Program-made: the position numbers and the translations under genes
Assembly: GCA_039803925.1 (NCBI GenBank)
Contig: JBDRZL010000021.1
Location: 1-32,036, forward strand
Length of the DNA stretch: 32,036 nucleotides
From: a candidate division WOR-3 bacterium
Lineage (GTDB): Bacteria; Hydrothermota; Hydrothermia; Hydrothermales; JAJRUZ01
Direction: 5' to 3'
Notes under the pieces: generated by a model
Seen by the model: only the letters and a program-made list of their open reading frames with translations
Databases searched by the model: none
What the model was told of the DNA's origin: nothing
In this document: positions 7,651 to 15,379 of the stretch, one piece after another
How the letters are laid out: every line of letters begins with the position of its first letter
How positions within the stretch are numbered: the first letter of the stretch is position 1

Positions 7651-8432
7651 TTTATAAATCCCTTAACTTTTAAAATTAAATCCCTTTTTATATTCAGTTC
7701 CTCAAAAATTTTTATCATTTCCTTTTCTTCAAGTTTTTTATAAAAAGTTTTTCCCTCTTTTATTTTATGAAAGTGTCCATCCCTTATGTATATAATTCCA
7801 TCCCTTACTTTTTTTGAAACAATAACATGATTCATCATTTCAAATTCAAAGGATTTTTTCCAGGCTGATATAAAATCATCTTCATTAACTTTTTCTTTTT
7901 TTATTTTAAACCTGAATTTTTTGAATCCCTTTTCACTTTCCGTATAAACATATATTCCGTCTTTTCTTTCTTCATAAATAAAATCATAGGCTAATGTTTT
8001 AAATTTAAAGAAATCACTTTCAAGAAGGATGGGCTCATAAATCAGGTATCCAACATCACACAGATATTTTTTACCTTCAATTTCAAGGGACACAAGGGTA
8101 TGGGTATTTTCACCGTAACTCCTATCTGCAAGTAAAAAACAAGGTTTAAAACCTAAATACTCAAGAAAATTTTTTAAAAAATAAACAAGAGAAAAACAGG
8201 TTCCACCTGCGCCTTTTTCAAAAAAATCTCTGATAATATAATAGGGTGTCCTTAATTTTTTTTCAAAATTTTTACTTTCCGCCTCAATTATCTTTGTTAA
8301 ATTTTCATAGGGAATTTCTGAAAATATCTTAAGAACTTTTTTTAAAAAAAACAATTCATTTTCTTCTTTTTTTAAATTAAATTTTTCTGAAAGAAATTCA
8401 AAAGCCTTTAAATCCCTATCCTTTATTAACAT
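7647..8432 (-). CDS. NAT/transglutaminase-like acyltransferase
   Basis: The 261-residue protein has the arylamine N-acetyltransferase-type Cys-His-Asp triad in a papain-like fold: GGTCFSL with Cys79, NTHTLVSLE with His111, and LCDVGYL with Asp126. Typical NATs have RGGxCxExN around the cysteine; here the sequence is GAGGTCFSL, a divergent form, so the acyl acceptor is probably not a classical arylamine. The N-terminal PYENL is also shared with NATs. It overlaps both neighbours by a few bases and sits between a glycosyltransferase and DUF4416, so acylation of a cell-envelope sugar or small metabolite is possible but only inferred. No signal peptide is seen. Confidence 0.75.
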   Translation of the reverse strand: MLIKDRDLKAFEFLSEKFNLKKEENELFFLKKVLKIFSEIPYENLTKIIEAESKNFEKKLRTPYYIIRDFFEKGAGGTCFSLVYFLKNFLEYLGFKPCFLLADRSYGENTHTLVSLEIEGKKYLCDVGYLIYEPILLESDFFKFKTLAYDFIYEERKDGIYVYTESEKGFKKFRFKIKKEKVNEDDFISAWKKSFEFEMMNHVIVSKKVRDGIIYIRDGHFHKIKEGKTFYKKLEEKEMIKIFEELNIKRDLILKVKGFIK

Positions 8433-9514
8433 TTATAAATAAATTCTACCTTTTCAGCAATTTTATTCCAGTCAAATTCTTTTGAAAATTTTAATCCCCT
8501 TTCTCTTATTTTTTCTCTTAAAGATTTATCATTTATTAAAATTTCTATTTTTTCTGCAAGGTCCTTTTCCTTTTTATTTTTAAATAAAAGCCCGTTTATT
8601 CCATCTTTTATGACCTCATTGTATCCCTCTATGTCTGAAGATATAACCGGAACACCTGAGGCCATTGCCTCAATCAAAACAATACCAAAAGTCTCTCCTC
8701 CTATTGCAGGTGATACATAAATATCAGCACTCCTAAAAATTTTTGGTAACTCATTAGGTTCAACAAACCCAAAAAATCTTACATTTAGATTGTTTTCTTC
8801 AGCATATTTTTTTGAATTAGTAAATAAAGGACCCTTTCCAACCATCCAGAATTCTATTTCCCTATAACCCTTTTCCCTTAAAATTTTAGCAGCCTTTAAG
8901 AAAATTAAAGGTCCTTTTCTTTTTTCAAATCTTCCAACATATAAAACTGTAAAATTATTTTTCTCAATTTTCTCTCCTTCAGGATTAAACCTTTTTGTAT
9001 CAACTCCATTTGGAATGATAACATAATTTCCAAAGGGAAAATATTTTTCAATTTCTTTTTTTGCTTTTTTTGATACACAGATAACTTTATCAATTTTTTT
9101 AAAACTTTCCTTATAAAATATTCTTGCCAACCTGTAAAAATTAAAACCTATAAAGGCAGTATGGAAAGTGGCTATATTCTTTGAACGAGAAAAAATTAAG
9201 GCATGGTAGGGCAAATTGTGACCAAGTGGTCCATGAGTATGAACTATATCAAATTCCTCCTTAAAAATTTCTCTTAATTTTTTTCTTAAATATTTTTCCC
9301 ATGTAAAAGTTATCTGGGTAAAGTTGAGTGGTAAAATATGAACTTTTCCAACTCTTAAAACACAATTTTCTTCTTTTTCACCATGATTATAAGAGGCAGT
9401 GAGAATTTTAACAATATGCCCCCTTTCTCTTAAAGCTTTTGAAAGGTGATGCATGTGTTCTGATACGCCTCCTGGAAATGGGTAATAGGCATCAGAAACC
9501 ATTAAGATTTTCAT
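8426..9514 (-). CDS. GT4-family glycosyltransferase (PimA/GT-B fold)
   Basis: The 362-residue enzyme begins MKILMVSDAYYPFPGGVSEH, the glycine-rich acceptor-side loop of GT4 enzymes, and has VLYVGRFEKRKGP in the middle and the nucleotide-sugar site ETFGIVLIEAMASGVPVISS near residues 267-286, including the E-x7-E pair. Best matches by pattern are PimA-like phosphatidylinositol mannosyltransferases and related lipid glycosyltransferases. It would transfer a sugar from a nucleotide or lipid donor at the inner face of the membrane. It overlaps cvpA by four bases upstream and the NAT-like gene by seven downstream. The exact sugar and acceptor cannot be told. Confidence 0.88.
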   Translation of the reverse strand: MKILMVSDAYYPFPGGVSEHMHHLSKALRERGHIVKILTASYNHGEKEENCVLRVGKVHILPLNFTQITFTWEKYLRKKLREIFKEEFDIVHTHGPLGHNLPYHALIFSRSKNIATFHTAFIGFNFYRLARIFYKESFKKIDKVICVSKKAKKEIEKYFPFGNYVIIPNGVDTKRFNPEGEKIEKNNFTVLYVGRFEKRKGPLIFLKAAKILREKGYREIEFWMVGKGPLFTNSKKYAEENNLNVRFFGFVEPNELPKIFRSADIYVSPAIGGETFGIVLIEAMASGVPVISSDIEGYNEVIKDGINGLLFKNKKEKDLAEKIEILINDKSLREKIRERGLKFSKEFDWNKIAEKVEFIYKC

Positions 9515-9957
9515 ATAAATTTATTTAAAACTTTTGATTCTATTTCAAGAAGTATTGAGGGAGTTTTTGCTCCTTTAATTAAATAAGAAAGCGAAAGACT
9601 TTCAAGTAAATGGATTATTGCAAGAATAAGAAGAATTGATAAAAAAAATAAAAATATACTTCCTAAAAGTTTATCCCAGAAAGAAAGACCTAAACTTTTA
9701 ATGGCTTTTTCTCCAATTTTAAAGAGAAAGGCAAATAATACAATTGAAAATAAAAAAATTAAGATAAAGGTTAAAAAGTGTGAGAAAGGAACGAATTTGG
9801 GTAAAAATTTTTTTAGAAGAGGAGAGAGATTATAGGAAAAAAGAAAAGAAAAAGCAAGGGAAAACCAGGAAGTTATAAGACGCCATAAACCGTAAATAAC
9901 TCCTATTAAGAAAGAAAGGAGCAAAACAAAAACTGTAAAAATATCAAAAGGATGCAT
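9511..9957 (-). CDS. CvpA-like membrane protein
   Basis: A 148-residue integral membrane protein with four predicted helices (roughly 5-25, 28-47, 58-82 and 96-120). The opening PFDIFTVFVLLLSFLIGVIY-G-LWRLI pattern, with a D near the N terminus and a Gly-rich second turn, is typical of the CvpA family. CvpA proteins are linked to colicin V production and to envelope stress tolerance in other bacteria; the mechanism is unsettled. It heads the minus-strand operon and lies only 31 bases from the divergent ftsX start. No Shine-Dalgarno is visible; a CATAAT box eight bases before its ATG suggests a nearly leaderless transcript. Confidence 0.82.
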   Translation of the reverse strand: MHPFDIFTVFVLLLSFLIGVIYGLWRLITSWFSLAFSFLFSYNLSPLLKKFLPKFVPFSHFLTFILIFLFSIVLFAFLFKIGEKAIKSLGLSFWDKLLGSIFLFFLSILLILAIIHLLESLSLSYLIKGAKTPSILLEIESKVLNKFI

Positions 9958-9988
9958 TTTAATTAATTATGCACTTAAAATATTAAAT
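9958..9988. promoter_or_regulatory. 31-bp divergent promoter region cvpA/ftsX
   Basis: Both divergent starts must be served by 31 bases. On the plus strand TAAAAT (9976-9981) ends seven bases before ATG 9989. On the minus strand CATAAT (9966-9971 complement) ends eight bases before ATG 9957. Good -35 boxes are not evident for either and would lie inside the opposite gene. There is no room for untranslated leaders with ribosome sites. Confidence 0.5.
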
Positions 9989-10849
9989 ATGTCCTTTTCT
10001 TTTATTATAAGAGAAACATATACAGGAATTAAAAATAATCTGAGGATGGCTTTTACAAGTGTTTTAATTATGTCCTTTTCTTTATTTTTCTTTATTTTTT
10101 TTGTGATATTAACTTTAAATTCCTTTAATGTTATATATGAAAGATCCTCTAAATTAATGTTTGAAGTTTATCATACAGAAAATCTTGATGATAAAAGTTT
10201 AAATTTTTTGGCAGATATTTTAAAATCCTTAAGGGGGGTATATAAAGTTGAGTATATTGATTCAAAAAAGGGAAGAGAATTTTTTTTAAATGAATATCCT
10301 GAATATAAGGAACTATTAACTCTTTTTAATGAAGATATATTTCCTCCAAAATTTACACTTCACTTAAAACCCTATTTACTTTTAAGAGGAGAGATAATGG
10401 AATTAAAATCCTTTATTTTAAGACTTCCCTTTGTTAAAGAAGTTTATTTTGGCGAGGAATATATTTTAAAAATTTTCAAAATCCTTTTATTTTTGATTTT
10501 TATTGATATTTTTTTCTTCTTTTTCCTTTTATTTTTACTTACAATAACAATCCTCCAAACACTCAGATTAACTATAAGGTCAAGATTAAATCTTATTGAA
10601 CTTTTATATCTTGTTGGTTCAGATGAGGAATATATTAGATCTCCCTTTGCACTTGAAGGCTCTTTATACGGTCTTTCAGGTTCTATAATAGCAGTAATAC
10701 TTTCTCTTTTATTCTTTTCCTTTCTTAAAAAATTTTTTGGAATAAGTTTTAATTTTGTATTTACAGTTTTAATTTCAATGGTTGCCTTTGGAACATTTCT
10801 TGGATTTCTTTCTTCACAGATAGCTCTGTCAGATATAAAGAAAATATGA
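9989..10849 (+). CDS. ftsX: FtsX-type permease of the cell-division FtsEX complex
   Basis: The 286-residue protein has FtsX topology: a short cytosolic start, helix 1 (about 19-44), a large periplasmic loop (45-155) with DDKSLNFLADILKSL and the PPKFTLHLKP strand, then three more helices (about 162-188, 224-246 and 255-275). RETYTGIKNNLRM near the start and TIRSRLNLIELLYLVGSDEEYI after helix 2 are family signatures. FtsX couples the ATPase FtsE in the cytosol to periplasmic amidase activators. The cognate ftsE is not adjacent but lies at 16934, while the EnvC-like partner overlaps its stop by four bases (ATGA). A TAAAAT box seven bases before the ATG predicts a leaderless message. Confidence 0.9.
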   Translation: MSFSFIIRETYTGIKNNLRMAFTSVLIMSFSLFFFIFFVILTLNSFNVIYERSSKLMFEVYHTENLDDKSLNFLADILKSLRGVYKVEYIDSKKGREFFLNEYPEYKELLTLFNEDIFPPKFTLHLKPYLLLRGEIMELKSFILRLPFVKEVYFGEEYILKIFKILLFLIFIDIFFFFFLLFLLTITILQTLRLTIRSRLNLIELLYLVGSDEEYIRSPFALEGSLYGLSGSIIAVILSLLFFSFLKKFFGISFNFVFTVLISMVAFGTFLGFLSSQIALSDIKKI

Positions 10850-11952
10850 GTATACTTCTTTTAATAATTATAAATGCAGGTTTAAAATCCAAGATTGATT
10901 CTTTAAATCTTGAATTAAAAAAAATAAGAGAAGAAAGAAAAATCCTTGAAAAAGAAGAAACAAAAACACTCTATTCCCTTGAATCCATTAATAAAGAAAT
11001 ACAGGTTTTAGGTGAATTGGAAAAATCCTTAATTTCAGAGAGAATTTCTCTTGAAAAGGAAGTTTCAGATCTTGAGAATTTAATCAAGGAGAATGAAAAG
11101 GAGCTTGAAAAAACAAAAGATGTAATTAAAGAGTTTCTTATTTCACTTTATAAATATGGGAAATTAAGTCCTTTAAATATAATAAGGGGTCAGGGTTCTT
11201 TTTTAAATTTTTATACAGGGCTACTTGCTCTTAAAAAGGGTATTGAATTTAAGAAAGAACTACTTGACAAAGGGACCTTACTTGTTAAAAGTTTAAGGGA
11301 AAAAAAAGAATCCTATAATTTAAAGGTTAAAAATTTAAAAGAAATTGAGGTAGTAACAGCTGAGAAGAAAATGGAACTTCTTGAGAGCAGAAAGGAAAAG
11401 GAAAAAATTTTACAGGAACTGAGAAAAAAGAAAAAAGAACAGGAAAAACTTGAAAAAGAACTTGTCTATCAGGTTAAGAAATTTGAGGAATTACTTGAAA
11501 AAATTGAAAGAGAAAGAATGGCAAAAGTTAAAAAGGAAATACCTGAAAAAATTCCTAAAAGGGTTTTTAACTGGCCTATAAAGGGTGAAATAGTTTCTTA
11601 TTTTGGCAACCTCTGGCATCCTGAATATAAAACAAAAGTTAAAAACAATGGAATTGATATAAAGGCAAAACCAGGTGATAAAGTTTATTCAGCAGATGCG
11701 GGTGTTGTTGTATATTCTGACTTATTTATGGGTTACGGTTTAACTGTTATAATAGACCATGGAGACGGTTTTTATACAGTTTATGCTGGACTCTCAAAAA
11801 TATATGTTTTCCCCGGAAAGGCAGTATCCAAAGGAGAGCCCCTCGGGGAGGTGGGAATTTCAATTTTTAGTTCAAATTATACCTTGCATTTTGAAGTAAG
11901 ATATGGTGGGAAAGCTTTAGATCCGCTCTTGTTTTTACCCTTTGAAAGTTAA
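10846..11952 (+). CDS. EnvC-like LytM protein with degenerate active site
   Basis: This 368-residue protein has a hydrophobic N-terminal segment (1-11) that probably acts as a signal, two long coiled-coil stretches (about 15-100 and 135-230) and a C-terminal LytM/M23 domain (about 240-366). The catalytic positions are mostly lost: HxxxD reads NNGID (Asn267, Asp271), the YAH histidine is Gly315, and HxH reads TLH (Thr346, His348). This loss is like EnvC of Escherichia coli, which does not cut murein but activates amidases under FtsEX control. Its four-base overlap with ftsX supports the same role here. No amidase gene lies in the window. A cell-wall hydrolase that is active by another route seems unlikely with only two ligands left. 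Confidence 0.85.
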   Translation: MSILLLIIINAGLKSKIDSLNLELKKIREERKILEKEETKTLYSLESINKEIQVLGELEKSLISERISLEKEVSDLENLIKENEKELEKTKDVIKEFLISLYKYGKLSPLNIIRGQGSFLNFYTGLLALKKGIEFKKELLDKGTLLVKSLREKKESYNLKVKNLKEIEVVTAEKKMELLESRKEKEKILQELRKKKKEQEKLEKELVYQVKKFEELLEKIERERMAKVKKEIPEKIPKRVFNWPIKGEIVSYFGNLWHPEYKTKVKNNGIDIKAKPGDKVYSADAGVVVYSDLFMGYGLTVIIDHGDGFYTVYAGLSKIYVFPGKAVSKGEPLGEVGISIFSSNYTLHFEVRYGGKALDPLLFLPFES

Positions 11953-11977
11953 TTTTTTAAAAATGTGATTTAAATCA

Positions 11978-12007
11978 TGGAAAAATTTTTTTAGCATTTA
12001 ATATAAT
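11978..12007 (+). promoter_or_regulatory. candidate leaderless promoter of the dnaJ-ftsE operon
   Basis: A perfect TATAAT (12002-12007) ends seven bases before ATG 12015. An 18-base spacer places TGGAAA (11978-11983), a four-of-six match to the -35 consensus. The AGG at 12012-12014 directly touches the ATG and is too close to serve as a Shine-Dalgarno. Confidence 0.55.
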
Positions 12008-12014
12008 ATATAGG

Positions 12015-12668
12015 ATGGAAGAATATAAAAATTATTACGAGATTCTGGGTGTAAAGATTACGGCTTCAATTGGGGAAATAGAAAAAGCTTATAGAAAACT
12101 TATAATAGATTTACATCCTGATAAATTTAAAAAATTTGGGGGAGAGGTTTATAAGAAGGCTGTGGAAAGGTTTACCCTTATAAATGAGGCATACAGTATT
12201 TTATCAAACCCTGATAAAAGGAAAAAGTATGATGAGATGTTAAAAAATGGTAATTTTACTCCGCCACAGATAAAAGCAAAAAAAATACAGGCGAGAAATG
12301 CTTTTAATATGGGAAAAGAAGTTTTTGAAAAAGGAGAATATGCAAAAGCGGGAATGTATTTTAAGTCAGCACTTTTACTTGACCCTCTTTTTCATGAAGC
12401 AAGAGCATACCTTGCAATAAGTTATGTAAGGTCAAACAGAAAAAAAGAAGAGGTTCTTGAAATTTTAAAAATATATGATAATCATATGGATGAAATTAAT
12501 GATCCTGAACTATATTACATAATAGCGAGAGCATACCTTGCTGCAGGTGAGAAGAATAAAGCTAAGGAGGTTCTTGAAAAAGGTTTAAAACTTTTTAAAA
12601 ATAATGATAAATTAAATAAACTGTATAAAGAAATTGGTGGAATTTTTAAAATTTTTCCTTTTAAATAA
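12015..12668 (+). CDS. J-domain protein with TPR repeats
   Basis: Residues 5-75 form a DnaJ domain with YYEILGV, the HPD motif (34-36), a FTLINEAYSILSN helix and DKRKKYDEML. The rest (about 90-210) is made of TPR-like helix pairs with the FEKGEYAKAGMYFKSALLLDP signature. The zinc-finger and substrate domains of canonical DnaJ are absent, so this is a specialised co-chaperone that would recruit and stimulate DnaK for clients bound by the TPRs. It heads an operon that runs without a gap to ftsE, and its 3' end overlaps the next gene by 35 bases. In several bacterial groups such J-TPR proteins are membrane- or development-linked; no membrane segment is seen here. Confidence 0.88.
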   Translation: MEEYKNYYEILGVKITASIGEIEKAYRKLIIDLHPDKFKKFGGEVYKKAVERFTLINEAYSILSNPDKRKKYDEMLKNGNFTPPQIKAKKIQARNAFNMGKEVFEKGEYAKAGMYFKSALLLDPLFHEARAYLAISYVRSNRKKEEVLEILKIYDNHMDEINDPELYYIIARAYLAAGEKNKAKEVLEKGLKLFKNNDKLNKLYKEIGGIFKIFPFK

Positions 12669-14643
12669 TCTAATTTTAAATAATTTTGATTTAAAAAAAG
12701 TAGAATTTTGGAACAAAGCTACTTATTACATTTATGAACCAGATTCAGTATACAAATACTTAAAAAAGTTTTTAAACATTTCTGATTTTGAAGATTCTAT
12801 AAAAGTTCTCCCCCTTTTTTTACTTTCCGGAATTGAACTCAAAAAAGAAAAACTATCAGATTACAAAAAATATTTTAATTATTTAGATGAAAGATACTTT
12901 AAATTACTTACAATTTTTGAAAATATCGAGAAAACTTTTTTTGAAAATGTTTCCTTAAAGGATACCTTTTTATATTATGCATATCTTTTAAATGCCATTA
13001 ATTTTAAAAGGGAAATAAGTTTTGATTTTGTAAAAAAGGAACCTGAATTTTTATTTGCCTATTCCTTTATGAAGTTTAATTCAGGAAATATAAAGGAAGC
13101 TGAAAGATTTTTAAATGAATTTTTAAAAGATAAAAAGAATTATTTTAGCGTTTTTTATGATGATGCCCTTTACCTTTTATCTTTAATAGAAAGATTAAAA
13201 GGGAATGAGAGTAAAGAGATTTACTATCTTTTGAAAATAAAGGAGGAATTTCCCTTAACTGATTATAAATATGAAATTTTTTTACGACTTTTATCCTTAT
13301 ACTTTGATAGAGAAGAATATTCAAAAATACTTGAAATTAGAAATGAAGTTACCCCCTTTTTTAATCGGCTTATTCCATATTTTTACGCTTCTTTTGCTTT
13401 TGAAGGAAAGGTGGATTCTGCAGAAAATATAATAATGCTTCTAAAGGGAGAGGAAAGGAGAGATTCTATAAGATATTTTACAGAGGATAAACTTATAAAA
13501 AGGAAAAAATATGATATAGCTGAGAAAATTCTTGATAAATTTGAAAATAAAGAAAGTGAAAAATATTTTAAATTATCCCTTGATGTGTTTTTTTTGAATG
13601 AAAGGGATAATAGATTAAAGGAAATTTTTCTTAAAGAAAAAGATGAAAAAAGAAGATTCTGGATAAGTAAGACTCTTGGAAAGCTATATTTTAAAAAGGA
13701 AAATTACAGAGAGAGTAAAAAATACTATCAGATTGCATATGATATAATGAAAAAGGATGATATTTTATATTCCCTTCTTTTTACAAAATTTAAATTGGGT
13801 GAAATTGATGAGGAGAGTTTTTATAGGGATTTTTTGAAAGAAGCAAAAGATACCTTGTTAATAAAAAAGACCCGTTCAGATTTTCATTTTTATCTTAAAA
13901 AAAGGGACAGATTCAGGGATAGTGAGGAAAATTTAGTTTCCCTTTTAAATTTATGTAAGGATAAAGATGAGAAAAAATTTTTTCTTAAGGAGCTTTATGA
14001 AATTGAAAAATTTTTAAAAAATGATTCCCTTTTTCTTGAAGTTTTAAAGAAAAATTCTAAAAATGATATTTCTTCTTTTACCGCTCTTTTAGCCTTTGAG
14101 TATATGATAGAAAGAAATTTTCCAGAGGAAAAAGTTTTTTCCTTTCTTTCCAATTTTGAGATTGAAAGTAATGAAGATGGGAGAAAATTATTTTATAAAC
14201 TCTCGGAACTTTATTTAAAAAAAGAAAAATTCAAGGAAGCAAAGGTTCTTTTAAAAGATTTGATTAATGAAAGGGATTCAATTTCAGATAAGGCAATATT
14301 AAAGTTAGGTGAAATATCCATAATAGAAAAGAATCTTTCCCTACTTGATACAGTTACAGATTACCTGGTTAATAATTTTGAAAAGGATAATCCTTTTATT
14401 TATTATTTTCTTGCTCAGAAAGAAGAATTTAAAGGGAATAATGAAAGGGCAATAGAACTTTATGAAAAAGCTGCAATAAATTTTAAAATGGATAGGAACG
14501 GTGCAGCAAGAATGCTTTTAAAAGCAGCTCTTATTTCCCCTCCTGAAAAAAAAGACCTTTATTTTAAAAGGGCTATAATCCTTGCAGAAGATGAAAAATT
14601 AAAAAAAGAAATAGAGGAAAAGTGGAAAAAGGAAATGTTTTGA
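12634..14643 (+). CDS. large TPR-repeat protein
   Basis: The 669-residue protein is almost entirely helical, rich in Lys, Glu, Phe and Leu, with many degenerate TPR-type helix pairs (for example GKLYFKKENYRESKKYYQIA and FLAQKEEFKGNNERAIELYEKA). The first 17 residues (FLKFFLLNNLILNN) are hydrophobic and could be an export signal, but the positive charge and cleavage site are poor. The start is uncertain: TTG 12634 and GTG 12637 lie inside the end of the J-domain gene, and no in-frame ATG follows for over 400 bases. The next gene overlaps its stop. It is probably a scaffold in the envelope or at the membrane, perhaps working with the J-domain protein; no specific family is recognised. Confidence 0.75.
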   Translation: MVEFLKFFLLNNLILNNFDLKKVEFWNKATYYIYEPDSVYKYLKKFLNISDFEDSIKVLPLFLLSGIELKKEKLSDYKKYFNYLDERYFKLLTIFENIEKTFFENVSLKDTFLYYAYLLNAINFKREISFDFVKKEPEFLFAYSFMKFNSGNIKEAERFLNEFLKDKKNYFSVFYDDALYLLSLIERLKGNESKEIYYLLKIKEEFPLTDYKYEIFLRLLSLYFDREEYSKILEIRNEVTPFFNRLIPYFYASFAFEGKVDSAENIIMLLKGEERRDSIRYFTEDKLIKRKKYDIAEKILDKFENKESEKYFKLSLDVFFLNERDNRLKEIFLKEKDEKRRFWISKTLGKLYFKKENYRESKKYYQIAYDIMKKDDILYSLLFTKFKLGEIDEESFYRDFLKEAKDTLLIKKTRSDFHFYLKKRDRFRDSEENLVSLLNLCKDKDEKKFFLKELYEIEKFLKNDSLFLEVLKKNSKNDISSFTALLAFEYMIERNFPEEKVFSFLSNFEIESNEDGRKLFYKLSELYLKKEKFKEAKVLLKDLINERDSISDKAILKLGEISIIEKNLSLLDTVTDYLVNNFEKDNPFIYYFLAQKEEFKGNNERAIELYEKAAINFKMDRNGAARMLLKAALISPPEKKDLYFKRAIILAEDEKLKKEIEEKWKKEMF

Positions 14644-15035
14644 ATTTAAAATTAAAAATGTTAAAACTTATTATCCTCTTTTTGATACTATTAGAAACCT
14701 GCGATCTTGGAAAGGAAAAAATTTCACCTTCTGATATAAGGGTTGAAGTTCTTAATGCAACCGGAGAGTTTCATCTTGCAAGGATAATTTCAATGGAATT
14801 AAGAAGGAATGGTTTTGATGTGATAAGATTCAGTAATGCTGATGATACTTTAAGTAAAACTGTAATAATTGAGAGAAAAAGTCCTGATAAAAAATATGCA
14901 AAAATACTTGCTAATGTAATAGGTTTAAATAGAATAGACTTTGAGCCAGATCCACAGAGAATATGTGAGGTTACTCTTATCATAGGAAAGGATTATAAGA
15001 AGGTATTTAAGAATAATCTCCTTCTGTGGAAATAG
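14640..15035 (+). CDS. LytR_C-domain protein, membrane anchored
   Basis: A hydrophobic helix (LKLIILFLILLETC) near the N terminus is followed by a small LytR_C-type domain: DIRVEVLNATGEFHLARIIS, RRNGFDVIRFSNAD, TVIIERKSPDKKYAKILANV, and the closing EVTLIIGKDYKKVF. LytR_C domains occur alone or at the end of LytR-CpsA-Psr wall-teichoic-acid ligases; their role is unclear. I chose TTG 14640, which overlaps the previous stop as TTGA and lies six bases after AAAGGA; GTG 14622 and ATG 14658 are alternatives. A LETC sequence is not a proper lipobox. It overlaps rsfS by ten bases, and LytR_C and rsfS genes being neighbours is a pattern I have seen in other bacteria. Confidence 0.78.
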   Translation: MNLKLKMLKLIILFLILLETCDLGKEKISPSDIRVEVLNATGEFHLARIISMELRRNGFDVIRFSNADDTLSKTVIIERKSPDKKYAKILANVIGLNRIDFEPDPQRICEVTLIIGKDYKKVFKNNLLLWK

Positions 15036-15379
15036 CAAAATACATTTCAGAATTAATTTACAATAAAAAAGGTGAAAATATTTTAATTATTGATGTAAGG
15101 GATGTTTTAAAGGGGATATGTGATTACTTTATAATTGCAACCTCTCTCTCTGATGAGCATGCAAGAAGTATTGCTGATGAAATTGAGATGAAATTAAAAA
15201 AGGAAAAGGGAATTTTAATTAATCATATTGAAGGTTATGAAAATGGTAAATGGGTTCTTGTTGATGCAGGTGAAGTTGTTGTTCATATTTTTGATGAGGA
15301 AACAAGAAATTTTTATGACCTTGAGTCCCTTTATGAAAATAATAAAAAAATAAGATATGATGAGGTTAATAGAACTTAA
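15026..15379 (+). CDS. rsfS: ribosomal silencing factor RsfS
   Basis: The 117-residue protein matches the RsfS/iojap family from end to end: an initial helix, ILIIDVRDV, CDYFIIATSLSDEHARSIADEI, then the conserved GYENGKWVLVDAGEVVVHIF and the closing RNFYDLESLY. RsfS binds ribosomal protein L14 (uL14) and blocks joining of the ribosomal subunits when nutrients are short. It starts at GTG 15026 inside the end of the LytR_C gene with no Shine-Dalgarno, so it is probably translated by coupling. It overlaps argS by 23 bases. Confidence 0.93.
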   Translation: MEIAKYISELIYNKKGENILIIDVRDVLKGICDYFIIATSLSDEHARSIADEIEMKLKKEKGILINHIEGYENGKWVLVDAGEVVVHIFDEETRNFYDLESLYENNKKIRYDEVNRT

